NCBI GenBank assembly: GCA_016782355.1
Contig: JADHYP010000004.1
Span: forward strand, 1-18,969
From: Candidatus Syntropharchaeum sp.
Lineage (GTDB): Archaea > Halobacteriota > Syntropharchaeia > Alkanophagales > Methanospirareceae
Length of the DNA: 18,969 nucleotides
Direction of reading: 5' to 3'
Shown here: positions 7,567-14,774 of the stretch, piece after piece
Numbering within the stretch: the first letter of the stretch is position 1
Layout: each line of letters starts with the position of its first letter
The notes under the pieces: model-generated
What the model saw: the letters and a program-made list of their open reading frames with translations, nothing else
What the model was told of the DNA's origin: nothing
Database searches by the model: none
Made by a program: the position numbers and the translations under genes

Positions 7567-7888
7567 GAACGCACCAAGCGAAGACCTCCAATCCATCGCG
7601 GGAATTGACCGACTGATCCACGAACCTGCCAGACTAATGATCATGGCATACCTCTATGTCGTAGAGAGCGCAGACTTCCTCTTCTTGATGCACCAGACCG
7701 GGCTGACACACGGCAACCTATCCTCACACATGAGCAAGCTGGAAGCTGCGAGCTACATCGAGGTAGTGAAGGAGTTTGTGACCAAGAAGCCACATACTAT
7801 GCTCCGCCTCACAGACAAAGGGCGAACTGCTTTTCGGGCGTACCGGCAGAGCATGATGCAGGTGCTTGATGACTTGTCTGACAATTAA
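7553..7888 (+). CDS. Winged-helix transcriptional regulator (MarR/ArsR-like)
   Basis: This 111-aa protein is a single winged-helix domain. IHEPARLMIMAYLYVVESADF forms the first helices, TGLTHGNLSSHMSKLEAASYIEVVKEF is the helix-turn-helix with recognition helix, and KKPHTMLRLTDKGRTAFRAY is the wing plus last helix. This pattern matches the 'transcriptional regulator, winged helix DNA-binding' group related to MarR/ArsR. A very good ribosome binding site (AAAGGAGGTG) precedes the ATG. It overlaps the truncated membrane gene, so it was probably translationally coupled to it and may regulate that operon. No metal or ligand site is evident. More G/C-rich than its neighbours. Confidence 0.82.
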   Translation: MSSSKNAPSEDLQSIAGIDRLIHEPARLMIMAYLYVVESADFLFLMHQTGLTHGNLSSHMSKLEAASYIEVVKEFVTKKPHTMLRLTDKGRTAFRAYRQSMMQVLDDLSDN

Positions 7889-7922
7889 TAATGAGTGAAG
7901 TGGATGAAAAAAAAATCATAAT

Positions 7923-8486
7923 CTATTTCCTCAGAACCATTGTCCTGCTCAAAAATACTTTTGGTTTTTTAACAGGTTTAAACCCTATCGCAACAGCTTT
8001 CTTTATAGTTTCTTCAAATGCCTGCTTTGAGACATGAAAACCAGGCTCTATGATAAAAAAGGTTCCATTTGGTTTTAGTATAGATTTTATCTCTTCCAGG
8101 AACGTCTCTTGATCAGGAACTTCATGAACCATGTAAAAAGCCAAAACAAGATTAACTTTTTCTGAAAGTCCTATTTTACATTCTTCACATTTATGTAATT
8201 TGATTCTTTCTTCAAGTTCTTTTCCCTGAATCTTGCTTTTTAATCTCTTAAGCATACCCGCTTGCAAATCTGCAGCGATTACATGCCCTGAATCACCAAC
8301 CATTTTAGCTATTTCTACCGAAAAAAGCCCTGAACCACATCCCACATCCAAAACAACCATCCCATCTTTAACATATTCTCCTAAAATTTTCCTGGGATTG
8401 TGAATCCATTTTCTGAATAGATTATCAAGACCCCACGCATGTTCAACAGGACACACTCGCGTATTTTTTTCTATCATCTTATTCAT
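7923..8486 (-). CDS. Class I SAM-dependent methyltransferase (UbiE/type 11-like)
   Basis: The 187-aa protein has the SAM-binding motif I VLDVGCGSG (45-53), an acidic residue after strand beta-2 (VIAADLQ), VNLVLAFYMVHEVPD as motif II/post region, and LKPNGTFFIIEP as motif III. The N-terminal CPVEHAWGLDNLFRKWIHNPRKIL is typical of a group of small archaeal and bacterial methyltransferases of unknown substrate. The second ATG (8477) has a better-spaced GGATGA (8483-8488) than the first (8486), so the protein may be three residues shorter. It is divergent from trpF across 62 bp and shares an A/T-rich promoter with it. The substrate cannot be inferred. Confidence 0.85.
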   Translation of the reverse strand: MNKMIEKNTRVCPVEHAWGLDNLFRKWIHNPRKILGEYVKDGMVVLDVGCGSGLFSVEIAKMVGDSGHVIAADLQAGMLKRLKSKIQGKELEERIKLHKCEECKIGLSEKVNLVLAFYMVHEVPDQETFLEEIKSILKPNGTFFIIEPGFHVSKQAFEETIKKAVAIGFKPVKKPKVFLSRTMVLRK

Positions 8487-8514
8487 CCTTAATTAAATGC
8501 GAAAGATGAAAAAG

Positions 8515-8526
8515 TTATTTATATAA
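8515..8526. promoter_or_regulatory. Shared, near-symmetric TATA box between the methyltransferase and trpF
   Basis: TTATTTATATAA is the only strong TATA-like element in the 62 bp between the divergent genes. Its centre is about 29 nt before the trpF ATG, so the trpF transcript would be leaderless or nearly so; trpF indeed lacks a clear ribosome binding site. It is 34 nt before the methyltransferase ATG on the other strand, so it could serve both. Confidence 0.5.
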
Positions 8527-8548
8527 AAGAAAGGGAAAACAAAACCAA

Positions 8549-9244
8549 ATGAGCGGAAACACAAATACGAAAGTAAAAATCTGCGGCAACACGAATGTCG
8601 AGGATGCGATAATGGCGGTAGAAGCAGGTGCTGATGCCGTCGGCGTGATAAACGTCGCTAATACGAGGAGATATATAGATTTAGAAGATGCAAAGAAGAT
8701 ATGCGAGGCTTTACCGATATTTGTGTCCAAGGTCGTGGTTGTCACGTTGGATAATATGCCAGTCGAAGTCGTGCACGATAAAATAAAATCAATAGAGGAG
8801 CTTGGTGCAGATTGCATACAGCTTCACGGTGAGGAGCCGGTGGAGCTTGCTGCTGATTTACGTAAAAGTATGAAAAGCGGAATAAGAATAATAAAAAAGG
8901 TTGCTGTGGGTGGGGATAAAGAAAAGTGCCTGGAGCGCGCTTTAGCTTATGAAAACGTGGTGGATGCAATATTGCTGGATACCGCCGCGGCGGCAGGAGG
9001 AACGGGTGAAATAGGCGGAACCGGGAAAGAACACGATTGGAACATAAGCAAGGAGATTGTGGAGCATGTGAAAAAGCCGGTGATACTTGCCGGTGGGTTA
9101 AATCCAGAAAACGTTGCAAAAGCAATAGAACTGGTGAAGCCGTATGCAGTGGACGTATCCAGTGGTGTGGAAAGCGAAGTGAGGAAGAAAGATGCGGTGA
9201 AGGTGAAGGAATTCATAGAAGCGGCAAAACCGGCAAATCGATAA
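8549..9244 (+). CDS. trpF: Phosphoribosylanthranilate isomerase
   Basis: TrpF catalyses the Amadori rearrangement of N-(5'-phosphoribosyl)anthranilate in tryptophan synthesis. The 231-aa TIM barrel has KVKICGNTN with catalytic Cys12, GADAVGVI, CIQLHGEE, AILLDT with catalytic Asp144, and the phosphate-binding loops LAGGLNPENV (180-189) and VDVSSGVES (201-209). The order and spacing are canonical. One oddity is GVI where most members have GFIF. An Ala/Gly-rich loop after Asp144 (TAAAAGGTGEIGGTGKEHDW) is normal for the family, if slightly long. trpB follows 132 bp later on the same strand. The start is supported by the TATA box 29 nt upstream. Confidence 0.95.
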   Translation: MSGNTNTKVKICGNTNVEDAIMAVEAGADAVGVINVANTRRYIDLEDAKKICEALPIFVSKVVVVTLDNMPVEVVHDKIKSIEELGADCIQLHGEEPVELAADLRKSMKSGIRIIKKVAVGGDKEKCLERALAYENVVDAILLDTAAAAGGTGEIGGTGKEHDWNISKEIVEHVKKPVILAGGLNPENVAKAIELVKPYAVDVSSGVESEVRKKDAVKVKEFIEAAKPANR

Positions 9245-9284
9245 CAGCCTTTTTATTTGACAAAATACGATAGATAGCTAGCTA

Positions 9285-9305
9285 ATATAATTAGTTTAGT
9301 TATAT
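9285..9305 (+). promoter_or_regulatory. Possible TATA element between trpF and trpB
   Basis: The 132-bp gap between trpF and trpB contains an A/T-rich stretch (CTAATATAATTAG, then GTTATATCG) that could start a separate trpB transcript with a leader of about 50-60 nt. A T-rich run (CCTTTTTATTT, 9248-9258) just after trpF could end the trpF transcript. Both are weak calls. Confidence 0.25.
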
Positions 9306-9376
9306 CGTTAAGAGGGCAATGGCTGAGAAAGGGTAAGTCCGCAAAGAGGAAATAGAGAAGATTATAATAGGAAAAA

Positions 9377-10573
9377 ATGCTGTCCAAACCTGATGAATAT
9401 GGAAAATATGGAATATACGGAGGAAAGTTTGCGCCTGAGGTATTGATGGCGGCGTTAGAGGAGCTTGAAGCGGCTTTTAATAGTTTTTACAACGATAAAG
9501 GGTTTAAAGAGGAGTTAGACAGGCTTTTGAGAACTTATGCAGGTCGTCCAACATCTCTTTATTTCGCGAAGAATCTATCGGAGATGTGTGGTGCGAAGAT
9601 ATATCTAAAGCGAGAAGATTTGGTGCATGGAGGTGCGCATAAGCTAAACAATACTTTGGGGCAGTGTTTGCTGGCGAAGCGTATGGGAAAGAAGCGAATA
9701 ATTGCGGAGACCGGTGCGGGTCAGCACGGTGTAGCAACTGCGATGGCTGCCGCGGTCTTAGGGCTGGAATGCGAGATATACATGGGCACTGAAGATATAG
9801 AGCGGCAGAAATTGAATGTGTTCCGGATGGAGCTTTTGGGTGCGAAAGTGAACCCGGTTGATTCAGGCTCTAAAACGTTGAAGGATGCGATAAACGAATC
9901 CATGCGCGATTGGGTGACTAATGTAGAGAATACTTACTATTTGATAGGCAGTGTGGTTGGACCGCATCCATATCCATTGATTGTGCGTGAGTTTCAGCGA
10001 GTCATAGGCAAGGAGACAAAGGAACAGATATTAGCGGCGGAGGGCAGGTTGCCGGAGACCATAATAGCGTGTGTCGGCGGAGGCAGTAATGCAATGGGCA
10101 TATTTTACGAGTTCCTGGAAGAGGAAGAAGTGGAGCTTATTGGCGTTGAAGCAGCGGGAAAGGGTTTAAACACCGGGGAGCATGGCGCATCTATATGCGC
10201 AGGCACGGAAGGCGTATTGCACGGGATGTATTCGAAATTATTGCAGGATGAGCACGGTCAAATAAAACAATCATACAGTTTTGCCGCCGGGCTTGACTAT
10301 CCCGGTGTGGGACCTGAGCTGGCGTATTTAGCAGAGTCGGGAAGGGTACGGATGCAATCAACAACGGATGAGGAAACTTTAAGAGCTTTTGAGATTTTAT
10401 CCCGGAAAGAGGGGATAATTCCTGCTCTGGAATCTGCTCATGCAGTTCATTACGCGCTGGAAGAAGCGAAGAGTAAGGCTAAAGAGCGAAAAGAAAGTTT
10501 GATTGTGGTGAACCTTTCGGGGAGAGGGGATAAGGACATATTCGTTGTGGAAGAGGTGCTTGGAGATAAGTAA
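9377..10573 (+). CDS. trpB: Tryptophan synthase beta subunit (TrpB1 type)
   Basis: TrpB condenses indole with serine using PLP. The 398-aa protein is full length and has the PLP lysine in GAHKLNN (Lys89), the catalytic glutamate in [10 protein letters not shown] (Glu111), the phosphate-binding GGGSNA (234-239), and the conserved [15 protein letters not shown] and SGRGDKD segments. The short N-terminus and these motifs place it in the TrpB1 group that works with TrpA, not the TrpB2 group. trpA is not next to it, nor elsewhere in the window, so it must lie elsewhere in the genome. AGG 5-6 nt before ATG supports the start. trpF lies upstream on the same strand. Confidence 0.96.
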   Translation: MLSKPDEYGKYGIYGGKFAPEVLMAALEELEAAFNSFYNDKGFKEELDRLLRTYAGRPTSLYFAKNLSEMCGAKIYLKREDLVHGGAHKLNNTLGQCLLAKRMGKKRIIAETGAGQHGVATAMAAAVLGLECEIYMGTEDIERQKLNVFRMELLGAKVNPVDSGSKTLKDAINESMRDWVTNVENTYYLIGSVVGPHPYPLIVREFQRVIGKETKEQILAAEGRLPETIIACVGGGSNAMGIFYEFLEEEEVELIGVEAAGKGLNTGEHGASICAGTEGVLHGMYSKLLQDEHGQIKQSYSFAAGLDYPGVGPELAYLAESGRVRMQSTTDEETLRAFEILSRKEGIIPALESAHAVHYALEEAKSKAKERKESLIVVNLSGRGDKDIFVVEEVLGDK

Positions 10574-10694
10574 CTCCTCAAAAATCCTGTCTTGCAATTA
10601 CACTCATTTTAGTACCACTCCTTTCTTTTTCACCCCTTGCGCAGCGTCTTTTTTCACCTCTTCATGATTTGCATCTGAAAAAAGAGAGTCTTTG

Positions 10695-11150
10695 TTATAT
10701 GTCTCTAATCAATTCCAAAATACCACAAGCATCGTCTTTAAACATATCAAGAATGCAGAATCTCGCGTTTATAGGTTGAAACCTGTCTCCCCACTTATCA
10801 CATTCTTCGCACCAATACTCCTTATCAAAAGGGTAAGAAATCTCTGGAACGACAACAATACCAAAAACAGTAGGATTATCAAGACCATTGTTTAATTTTA
10901 TTAGTAAATCGCACAGTTCCATATATGCCCTGCACATCTGAGCCTCAAAAGTTTGGCTATTTGGCGATTCCACGTTTTTACATTCCACTAAATACTTTAT
11001 CTCATCAAAATCTTTGATAGCAAAGTCAATTCTCCACTTTTTCCCTGATGCACCTTCTAAATGATGCTGTGGAAGTATCTCAAAAGAATGTCCTTCTTCT
11101 CTTTCCAAACATCTTAGAAAATCCTCCACTTCTACTTCGAGGTCATTCAT
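10695..11150 (-). CDS. Small PD-(D/E)XK nuclease-like protein
   Basis: The protein is about 151 aa from the ATG at 11150, chosen because GGAAGAAAG lies just upstream; an ATG at 11180 would add ten residues. The segment KWRIDFAI...KYLVECKNVES carries Asp42, Glu56 and Lys58 in the D...ExK arrangement of restriction-endonuclease-like folds, preceded by an E in the first helix. A helix with EAQMCRAYMELCDLL follows, then a VVVPEI strand. CEECDKWGDRF (two Cys) may be a half zinc site, but no second pair is visible. It is a single-domain protein like those found alone in archaeal genomes. Substrate unknown; it could be an orphan restriction or Holliday-junction-type nuclease, or an inactive relic. 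Confidence 0.62.
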   Translation of the reverse strand: MNDLEVEVEDFLRCLEREEGHSFEILPQHHLEGASGKKWRIDFAIKDFDEIKYLVECKNVESPNSQTFEAQMCRAYMELCDLLIKLNNGLDNPTVFGIVVVPEISYPFDKEYWCEECDKWGDRFQPINARFCILDMFKDDACGILELIRDI

Positions 11151-11262
11151 ATCTTTCTTCCAAATAGATAAGCAATGCATAAAAAGATTGCGTATGGTTT
11201 AAATTCTTTAACAAACATTTGTAGTTTTATTAACACTGGTATTTGTTTAGTTTCATAGAAAA

Positions 11263-11374
11263 TCCAAAATCCCAATACTACCAATTTTGCACCCCCTTTT
11301 TGCTTATCCTTTCTCTTTGGGATTTGGAAATTGGGATTTACTTGGGATTTGGTAGTATTTGACATTGGGATTTA
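11263..11374 (-). repeat. Intergenic TTGGGATTT repeat with inverted arms
   Basis: AATCCCAATACTACCAA near 11267 pairs imperfectly with TTGGTAGTATT...TTGGGATT near 11350-11372. Between them TTGGGATTTGG, TTGGGATTTACTTGGGATTTGG and similar units occur several times. Such 'TTGGGATTT' repeats are scattered in intergenic DNA of many prokaryotes. It fills most of the 220-bp gap between the nuclease-like and HAD genes; nothing else is visible there. Confidence 0.6.
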
Positions 11375-11402
11375 TTCTACTGCTATACAAATACAAAGCG
11401 AA

Positions 11403-12092
11403 TTAACGAACGAAAACATCCAGAAGTCCGTTAAAATCACTTATAACGAACTCATCCTCTTCCTTTTTTACTTTTACTTTCTCGCTTCCGCTCCTGTTCC
11501 TATCCAGATAATACGCAGTTATACCTATCTTACGGGGATTAATAAAATCAAACACCCAATGGTCACCGGTATGAACGACAGCTTGCGGCTTCACATCCAG
11601 AATCTCACATATCCGTGCATAAAAACCATTGGATTTCTTCACCTCGCCAAAATCAGACGTTGCCGAGAACACATGCGAAAAGAATTTTCTTATCGCTCGA
11701 ATTTGAAAATCAATGAATTCAGTTGCCGCATTTGAGCTTATTACCAGTTCATACCCCTCTTCTTTTAGCACTTCCAGAACGCTTTCCACGTCATCATATA
11801 TCCTTATCTCGCCCTCGTATTTTTTGAATAGCTTCTCGTAGGGTAGTTCCAAACCGAACTTCCGCAGCCAGTAATCTATCTTATACCACTCTATCCTGTT
11901 CTCGCCTATCTTCTCATACTCGCTCGTTACGAATTCAAACGCCTGCTCAAAGTCCAAACCTTCTTTCTCGGCGTACGCCTCCGGAATTCCTCGTAACCAA
12001 ACGCAATCGGCAAATCCCTGGCTCACTAACGTGCCGTCAACGTCAAAAGATACAATTTTTATGGCTTTTCGTGTTTGTGTTCGTAGTTGCAT
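11403..12092 (-). CDS. HAD-superfamily hydrolase (phosphatase-like)
   Basis: The 229-aa protein has the HAD motifs in order: FDVDGTL with nucleophile Asp17 and Asp19, VISSN (motif II, about 118-121), VKKSNGFY with Lys152/153 (motif III), and HTGDHWVFDF with Asp177 and Asp182 (motif IV). An alpha-helical C1 cap lies between motifs I and II (about 25-95). This fits a phosphoglycolate-phosphatase-like or haloacid-dehalogenase-like phosphatase; the substrate is not evident. It begins 17 nt after the class V aminotransferase stop on the same strand, so the two are probably co-transcribed. If that aminotransferase acts as a phosphoserine transaminase, a phosphoserine phosphatase role is possible, but this is inference. 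Confidence 0.86.
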   Translation of the reverse strand: MQLRTQTRKAIKIVSFDVDGTLVSQGFADCVWLRGIPEAYAEKEGLDFEQAFEFVTSEYEKIGENRIEWYKIDYWLRKFGLELPYEKLFKKYEGEIRIYDDVESVLEVLKEEGYELVISSNAATEFIDFQIRAIRKFFSHVFSATSDFGEVKKSNGFYARICEILDVKPQAVVHTGDHWVFDFINPRKIGITAYYLDRNRSGSEKVKVKKEEDEFVISDFNGLLDVFVR

Positions 12093-12109
12093 TTTTCTTT
12101 CAGCTATTA

Positions 12110-13195
12110 TTATATCACCACCTGCTCCAACGCCTCGATAGTCCTCAACACTTCCTTCTCCGTTATATTCCCCATCGTAGCAATCCTGAATATCTTACCT
12201 TTCAGTTTCTCCTGCCCGCCTGCCACCATCACGCCTCTTTTTCTCATACCGCCTCTGAGTCGTTCATCCGTGAGTTCACGGGGAATATTTATCGCAGTGA
12301 CCGTGTTGGAGTATTCACTTACCTCGTTTAGCTCCGGGAACAAGCTAAGCCCAAAACCAGTAACCGCAGTTCGAACTGCCTTCGCCAGCATCCTGTGCCT
12401 TTCTATCCTTTTCTCCATGCCCTCCTCTCTTATCACCGCTAAAGCTTCGCGTAACGCGAAAAAAAGAGGCAAAGCCGGTGTATAAGGCGTTTGTTTCTTC
12501 CCAAAACTCTTCTTATAAGCAACGAGGTCCATGTAATAAGGTCTTTTTTTATTCGCAAGCATCAAATCAAACGCCTTCTCGCTAACTGAGATTGCAGACA
12601 TCCCAGGTGGTGCACCCAAGCATTTCTGCGAGCCCACGATAGCGACGTCCACACCAAACTCGTCCACGGGAACTTCATCACCGCCTATTGAAGTGATGCA
12701 ATCGAGCACGAAAATGGCATCGTGCTTCCTCGCCAGTTTCCCTACTTCCTTCGCAGGATTGAGTATGCCAGTGGACGTCTCGTTATGCACCATTGTAACC
12801 ACCTTAGGATTAGGTCTGTTTTCCAACGCTTCCTTTACCGTTTCTAATTCTATTGGACTGCCCCATGCGAAGTTCACGGTTGTAACGGCGTCTGCTTCAT
12901 ACCTGTCTGCGATTTCTCCAAAACGGTCGCCAAATTTGCCATTCGCTATGCATACTATTCCTGTTTTCTTATCCGCGAGATTCCCTATTGCCGCTTCCAT
13001 TGCGCACGTTCCCGACCCGCTTAGCGCGAAGAGGTCGTTCCTCGTTTGGAATATTTCCTTTAGCGTTTCTACTATCTCTTCGTATATCCGACCGAATTCG
13101 TCTCCCCTGTGGCGTATCATCGGCTTTGACATTGCCTCAAGAATACGTGGCAATACCGGCACCGGTCCCGGAATCATTAACAATTCTTCCTTCAT
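12110..13195 (-). CDS. Class V aminotransferase (alanine-glyoxylate / serine-pyruvate / phosphoserine type)
   Basis: This PLP enzyme of 361 aa is full length for the archaeal alanine-glyoxylate aminotransferase group. IPGPVPV at the N-terminus, HRGDEFG, SGSGTCAMEAA (phosphate loop), VHNETSTG, the PLP aspartate in FVLDCITSIGG (Asp165), and GSQKCLGAPPG with the PLP lysine (Lys191) are all present. In methanogens a homologue (MJ0959) is a broad-specificity transaminase proposed to supply phosphoserine, so serine or glycine metabolism is a likely role; alanine-glyoxylate activity is the common database name. A HAD phosphatase follows 17 nt downstream. A TATA-like ATTATTTAAA on the minus strand lies about 40 nt before the start. 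Confidence 0.92.
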   Translation of the reverse strand: MKEELLMIPGPVPVLPRILEAMSKPMIRHRGDEFGRIYEEIVETLKEIFQTRNDLFALSGSGTCAMEAAIGNLADKKTGIVCIANGKFGDRFGEIADRYEADAVTTVNFAWGSPIELETVKEALENRPNPKVVTMVHNETSTGILNPAKEVGKLARKHDAIFVLDCITSIGGDEVPVDEFGVDVAIVGSQKCLGAPPGMSAISVSEKAFDLMLANKKRPYYMDLVAYKKSFGKKQTPYTPALPLFFALREALAVIREEGMEKRIERHRMLAKAVRTAVTGFGLSLFPELNEVSEYSNTVTAINIPRELTDERLRGGMRKRGVMVAGGQEKLKGKIFRIATMGNITEKEVLRTIEALEQVVI

Positions 13196-13230
13196 TTTTA
13201 TTTCCCATTTAAACCTTTGCTTTCACTCCT

Positions 13231-13240
13231 TTTAAATAAT
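13231..13240 (-). promoter_or_regulatory. Putative TATA box for the aminotransferase-HAD operon
   Basis: ATTATTTAAA on the minus strand is centred about 40 nt upstream of the aminotransferase ATG, implying a leader of about 14 nt. Called from position and composition. Confidence 0.4.
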
Positions 13241-13331
13241 TTTTTCGACTAAAAATAAAAATTCGTCCTCACCCATTCCCCGAAAAAAATATTAAACTTT
13301 TTGGTATAATACCTTTTGGTTTAATTAGTTT

Positions 13332-13676
13332 TTAACCCTCGGCTTTCAACTTTTCCCGGTCCAAACCGAGTTCATCAAGGCTCCTCTGTCCTTTTCCCGT
13401 TACCTTCCATTTATACGGTCTCTTACCTTCGCGTTTCACTATCTTTTCTTCCTCCAACAACCGTAAGTGATGTAAAGAAGAGGAATAATTCATAGCTGCC
13501 GAGTTCGATATTGCTTTTATCGTGAGTTCTTTTTAACGCACTTCTTCACTTTCACTCATTTCCGCTGCCAGCACCTCAAGCATCTTTGTCCTCGCCTTTA
13601 ATCCCTTTGCAACGTTTCTTCTCCGCTCTAAGTACGCATTCGGATGATACTTAAACTCTTCTTTTCGTTTTTGCAT
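13332..13676 (-). pseudogene. Small winged-helix DNA-binding protein interrupted by an in-frame TAA
   Basis: From the ATG at 13676 the minus strand reads MQKRKEEFKYHPNAYLERRR, then a helical region to SEEVR. A TAA follows at 13533-13535 (codon 48), and the same frame goes on as KELTIKAISNSAAMNYSSSL, HHLRLLEEEKIVKREGKRPYKWKVT and GKGQRSLDELG to a TAA at 13332-13334. The second half is a clear winged helix: helix-turn-helix with recognition helix SSSLHHLRLLEEE, then the wing KREGKRPYKWKVT. A lone stop in an otherwise intact 114-codon frame points to a recent nonsense change at a Lys, Gln or Glu codon. It is easily missed because neither half is long. It may have regulated the neighbouring aminotransferase operon or been autonomous. 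Confidence 0.68.
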
Positions 13677-13748
13677 CGCCTATCTCGTTATCATATATAT
13701 ACTTGACCTTCATCCATTAAACTTGTAATTGCTCAATATCTCATGGAC

Positions 13749-13904
13749 TTATAACTTGACATTGTCAGATTAACCGCAGAGTTCACGGAGAACGCAGAGG
13801 ATGCAGGTTTAGGGGTTTAGGGGTTTAGGGGTTTGGAGGTTTAGCTAACGAGCTGAACCGCTAATAAACTAAACCTCTAATTCCGCGTTCTCTGCGGTAA
13901 ATTT
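13749..13904 (-). repeat. Repeat element copy B (~155 bp, inverted copy of 5717-5912)
   Basis: Read on the minus strand it runs AAATTTACCGCAGAGAACGC, AGAGGTTTAGTTTATTAGC, GGTTCAGCTCGTTAGC, a set of CCCCTAAA units, CTCTGCGTTCTCCGTGAACT, CTGCGGTTAATCTGACAAT and TCAAGTTATA. It matches copy A nearly base for base outside the middle. Its own ends are inverted repeats (CCGCAGAG...CTCTGCGG). It sits between the winged-helix pseudogene and the HisA/HisF-related gene, away from any open frame. Confidence 0.85.
13806..13844 (+). repeat. Telomere-like GGGGTTTA tandem run inside repeat copy B
   Basis: Three consecutive GGGGTTTA-type octamers flanked by GGTTTA and GGAGGTTTAG units give five or more G-tracts of 2-4 within about 40 nt. 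The G-rich strand could fold into a G-quadruplex. Copy A keeps only two such units. Confidence 0.7.
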
Positions 13905-13960
13905 GAAATGTGACAAAGTCAAGATAAATACTAAGACAAAAAATAGAAAAGGAGAGATAG

Positions 13961-14683
13961 ATGAACTTCCGACTGATTTTAGCATTGGATTTGCTCGATG
14001 GTAGAGTAGTGCATGCGAAGAGGGGCGAACGAGAGAAGTACGAGCCGATTCACCTCTTTAGTTCTATCGTTAAGTCGTCTGACCCTGTTCATGTCATCGA
14101 GGCGATAAAACCTGATGAAGTTTATATCGCGGACCTGAACAGGCTCATGGGCACTGGCGATAACAAAGGAATAATAAAGGGGCTAAGAACTAAAACCAAA
14201 AAGACAAGAATAACGGTAGAATATGGTGTGAAGCGTCTGGAAGACCTGAAAGAAGCTGTTGAAGCAGGGATAGCCGATAACCTTATTTTAGGAACCGAAA
14301 CGGCATCTATGGAATTGATTTGCGAAACGTCTAAGAGCGATATTTTAAAAGATATAAGCGTGAGTGTTGACCTATTCAATAGAGAAGTGCGGACAGGCGA
14401 TAAGAGGATGAAGATTGACCCTCTGTTGTTAATAAAGGAGTTGAATGAGTATCCAGTAGGGGATGTAATCGTGCTGGAACTGGATAGAGTAGGAACGAAA
14501 AGTGGGATAGACTTTGATTTCCTCGCTCGTGCCGTGGAGGTGTCGGAGCATGACGTTCTTTGCGGTGGTGGCGTTAGGAATTGCGAAGACGTGCGTAAAA
14601 TGACGGAGATAGGCGTAAAGGGCGCACTGGTCGCTACTGCCGTCCACGATGGGGCTATTCCTAAATCTTTGTTTCGCTTATAA
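13961..14683 (+). CDS. HisA/HisF-related TIM-barrel protein (archaeal paralogue)
   Basis: The 240-aa barrel begins LILALDLLDGRVVHAKRGER, with the Asp and 'GrVVh' pattern of HisA (ProFAR isomerase). It has VYIADLNRLMGTGDN, ITVEYGVK, the NLILGTET phosphate-loop region, VSVDLFN with a second-half Asp, and CGGGVRN...GVKGALVATAVHDG as the C-terminal phosphate-binding half. These fit the archaeal 'hisA/hisF family' paralogue (TIGR00734) better than true HisA or HisF: the usual GG(I/V)R and later motifs are changed, and no other his gene is near. The substrate of this family is not settled to my knowledge. GGAGAG (13951-13956) and a weak TATA-like AAGATAAATA support the start. Repeat copy B lies directly upstream. 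Confidence 0.82.
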   Translation: MNFRLILALDLLDGRVVHAKRGEREKYEPIHLFSSIVKSSDPVHVIEAIKPDEVYIADLNRLMGTGDNKGIIKGLRTKTKKTRITVEYGVKRLEDLKEAVEAGIADNLILGTETASMELICETSKSDILKDISVSVDLFNREVRTGDKRMKIDPLLLIKELNEYPVGDVIVLELDRVGTKSGIDFDFLARAVEVSEHDVLCGGGVRNCEDVRKMTEIGVKGALVATAVHDGAIPKSLFRL

Positions 14684-14774
14684 GCTATGAGGTTTCCCAC
14701 CCATGAAATAGGTATAGAATGAATGTATTTGCGCAATAAAGTGCAAGAAAAACATAGAAAATAAACATATATTT

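Noticed and set aside
9320..9337. Five-codon leader ORF (MAEKG) before trpB as an attenuator peptide
   Set aside because: It has no Trp codons and no clear alternative hairpins, so nothing supports attenuation.
10574..10694. Minus-strand coding-like stretch after trpB (33 codons, Lys-rich, ends near 10610)
   Set aside because: No start codon or ribosome binding site, bounded by stops; too short to support, though it could be a remnant.
11147..11365. 72-aa minus-strand frame across the TTGGGATTT repeat
   Set aside because: Its first third is translated repeat and it overlaps the start of the nuclease-like gene; no family resemblance.
12693..13235. Long open frame opposite the class V aminotransferase
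   Set aside because: Its composition (Ser/Ile/Phe-rich, no motif) is that of a shadow; the minus-strand frame is a full-length known enzyme.
13800..13850. CRISPR-like array or tandem repeat array in repeat copy B
   Set aside because: Units are only 8 bp with no spacers, and they lie inside a dispersed hairpin repeat.
14122..14736. Long minus-strand frame opposite the HisA/HisF-related gene
   Set aside because: Ser/Thr/Pro-rich shadow with no start signal; the plus strand is clearly coding.
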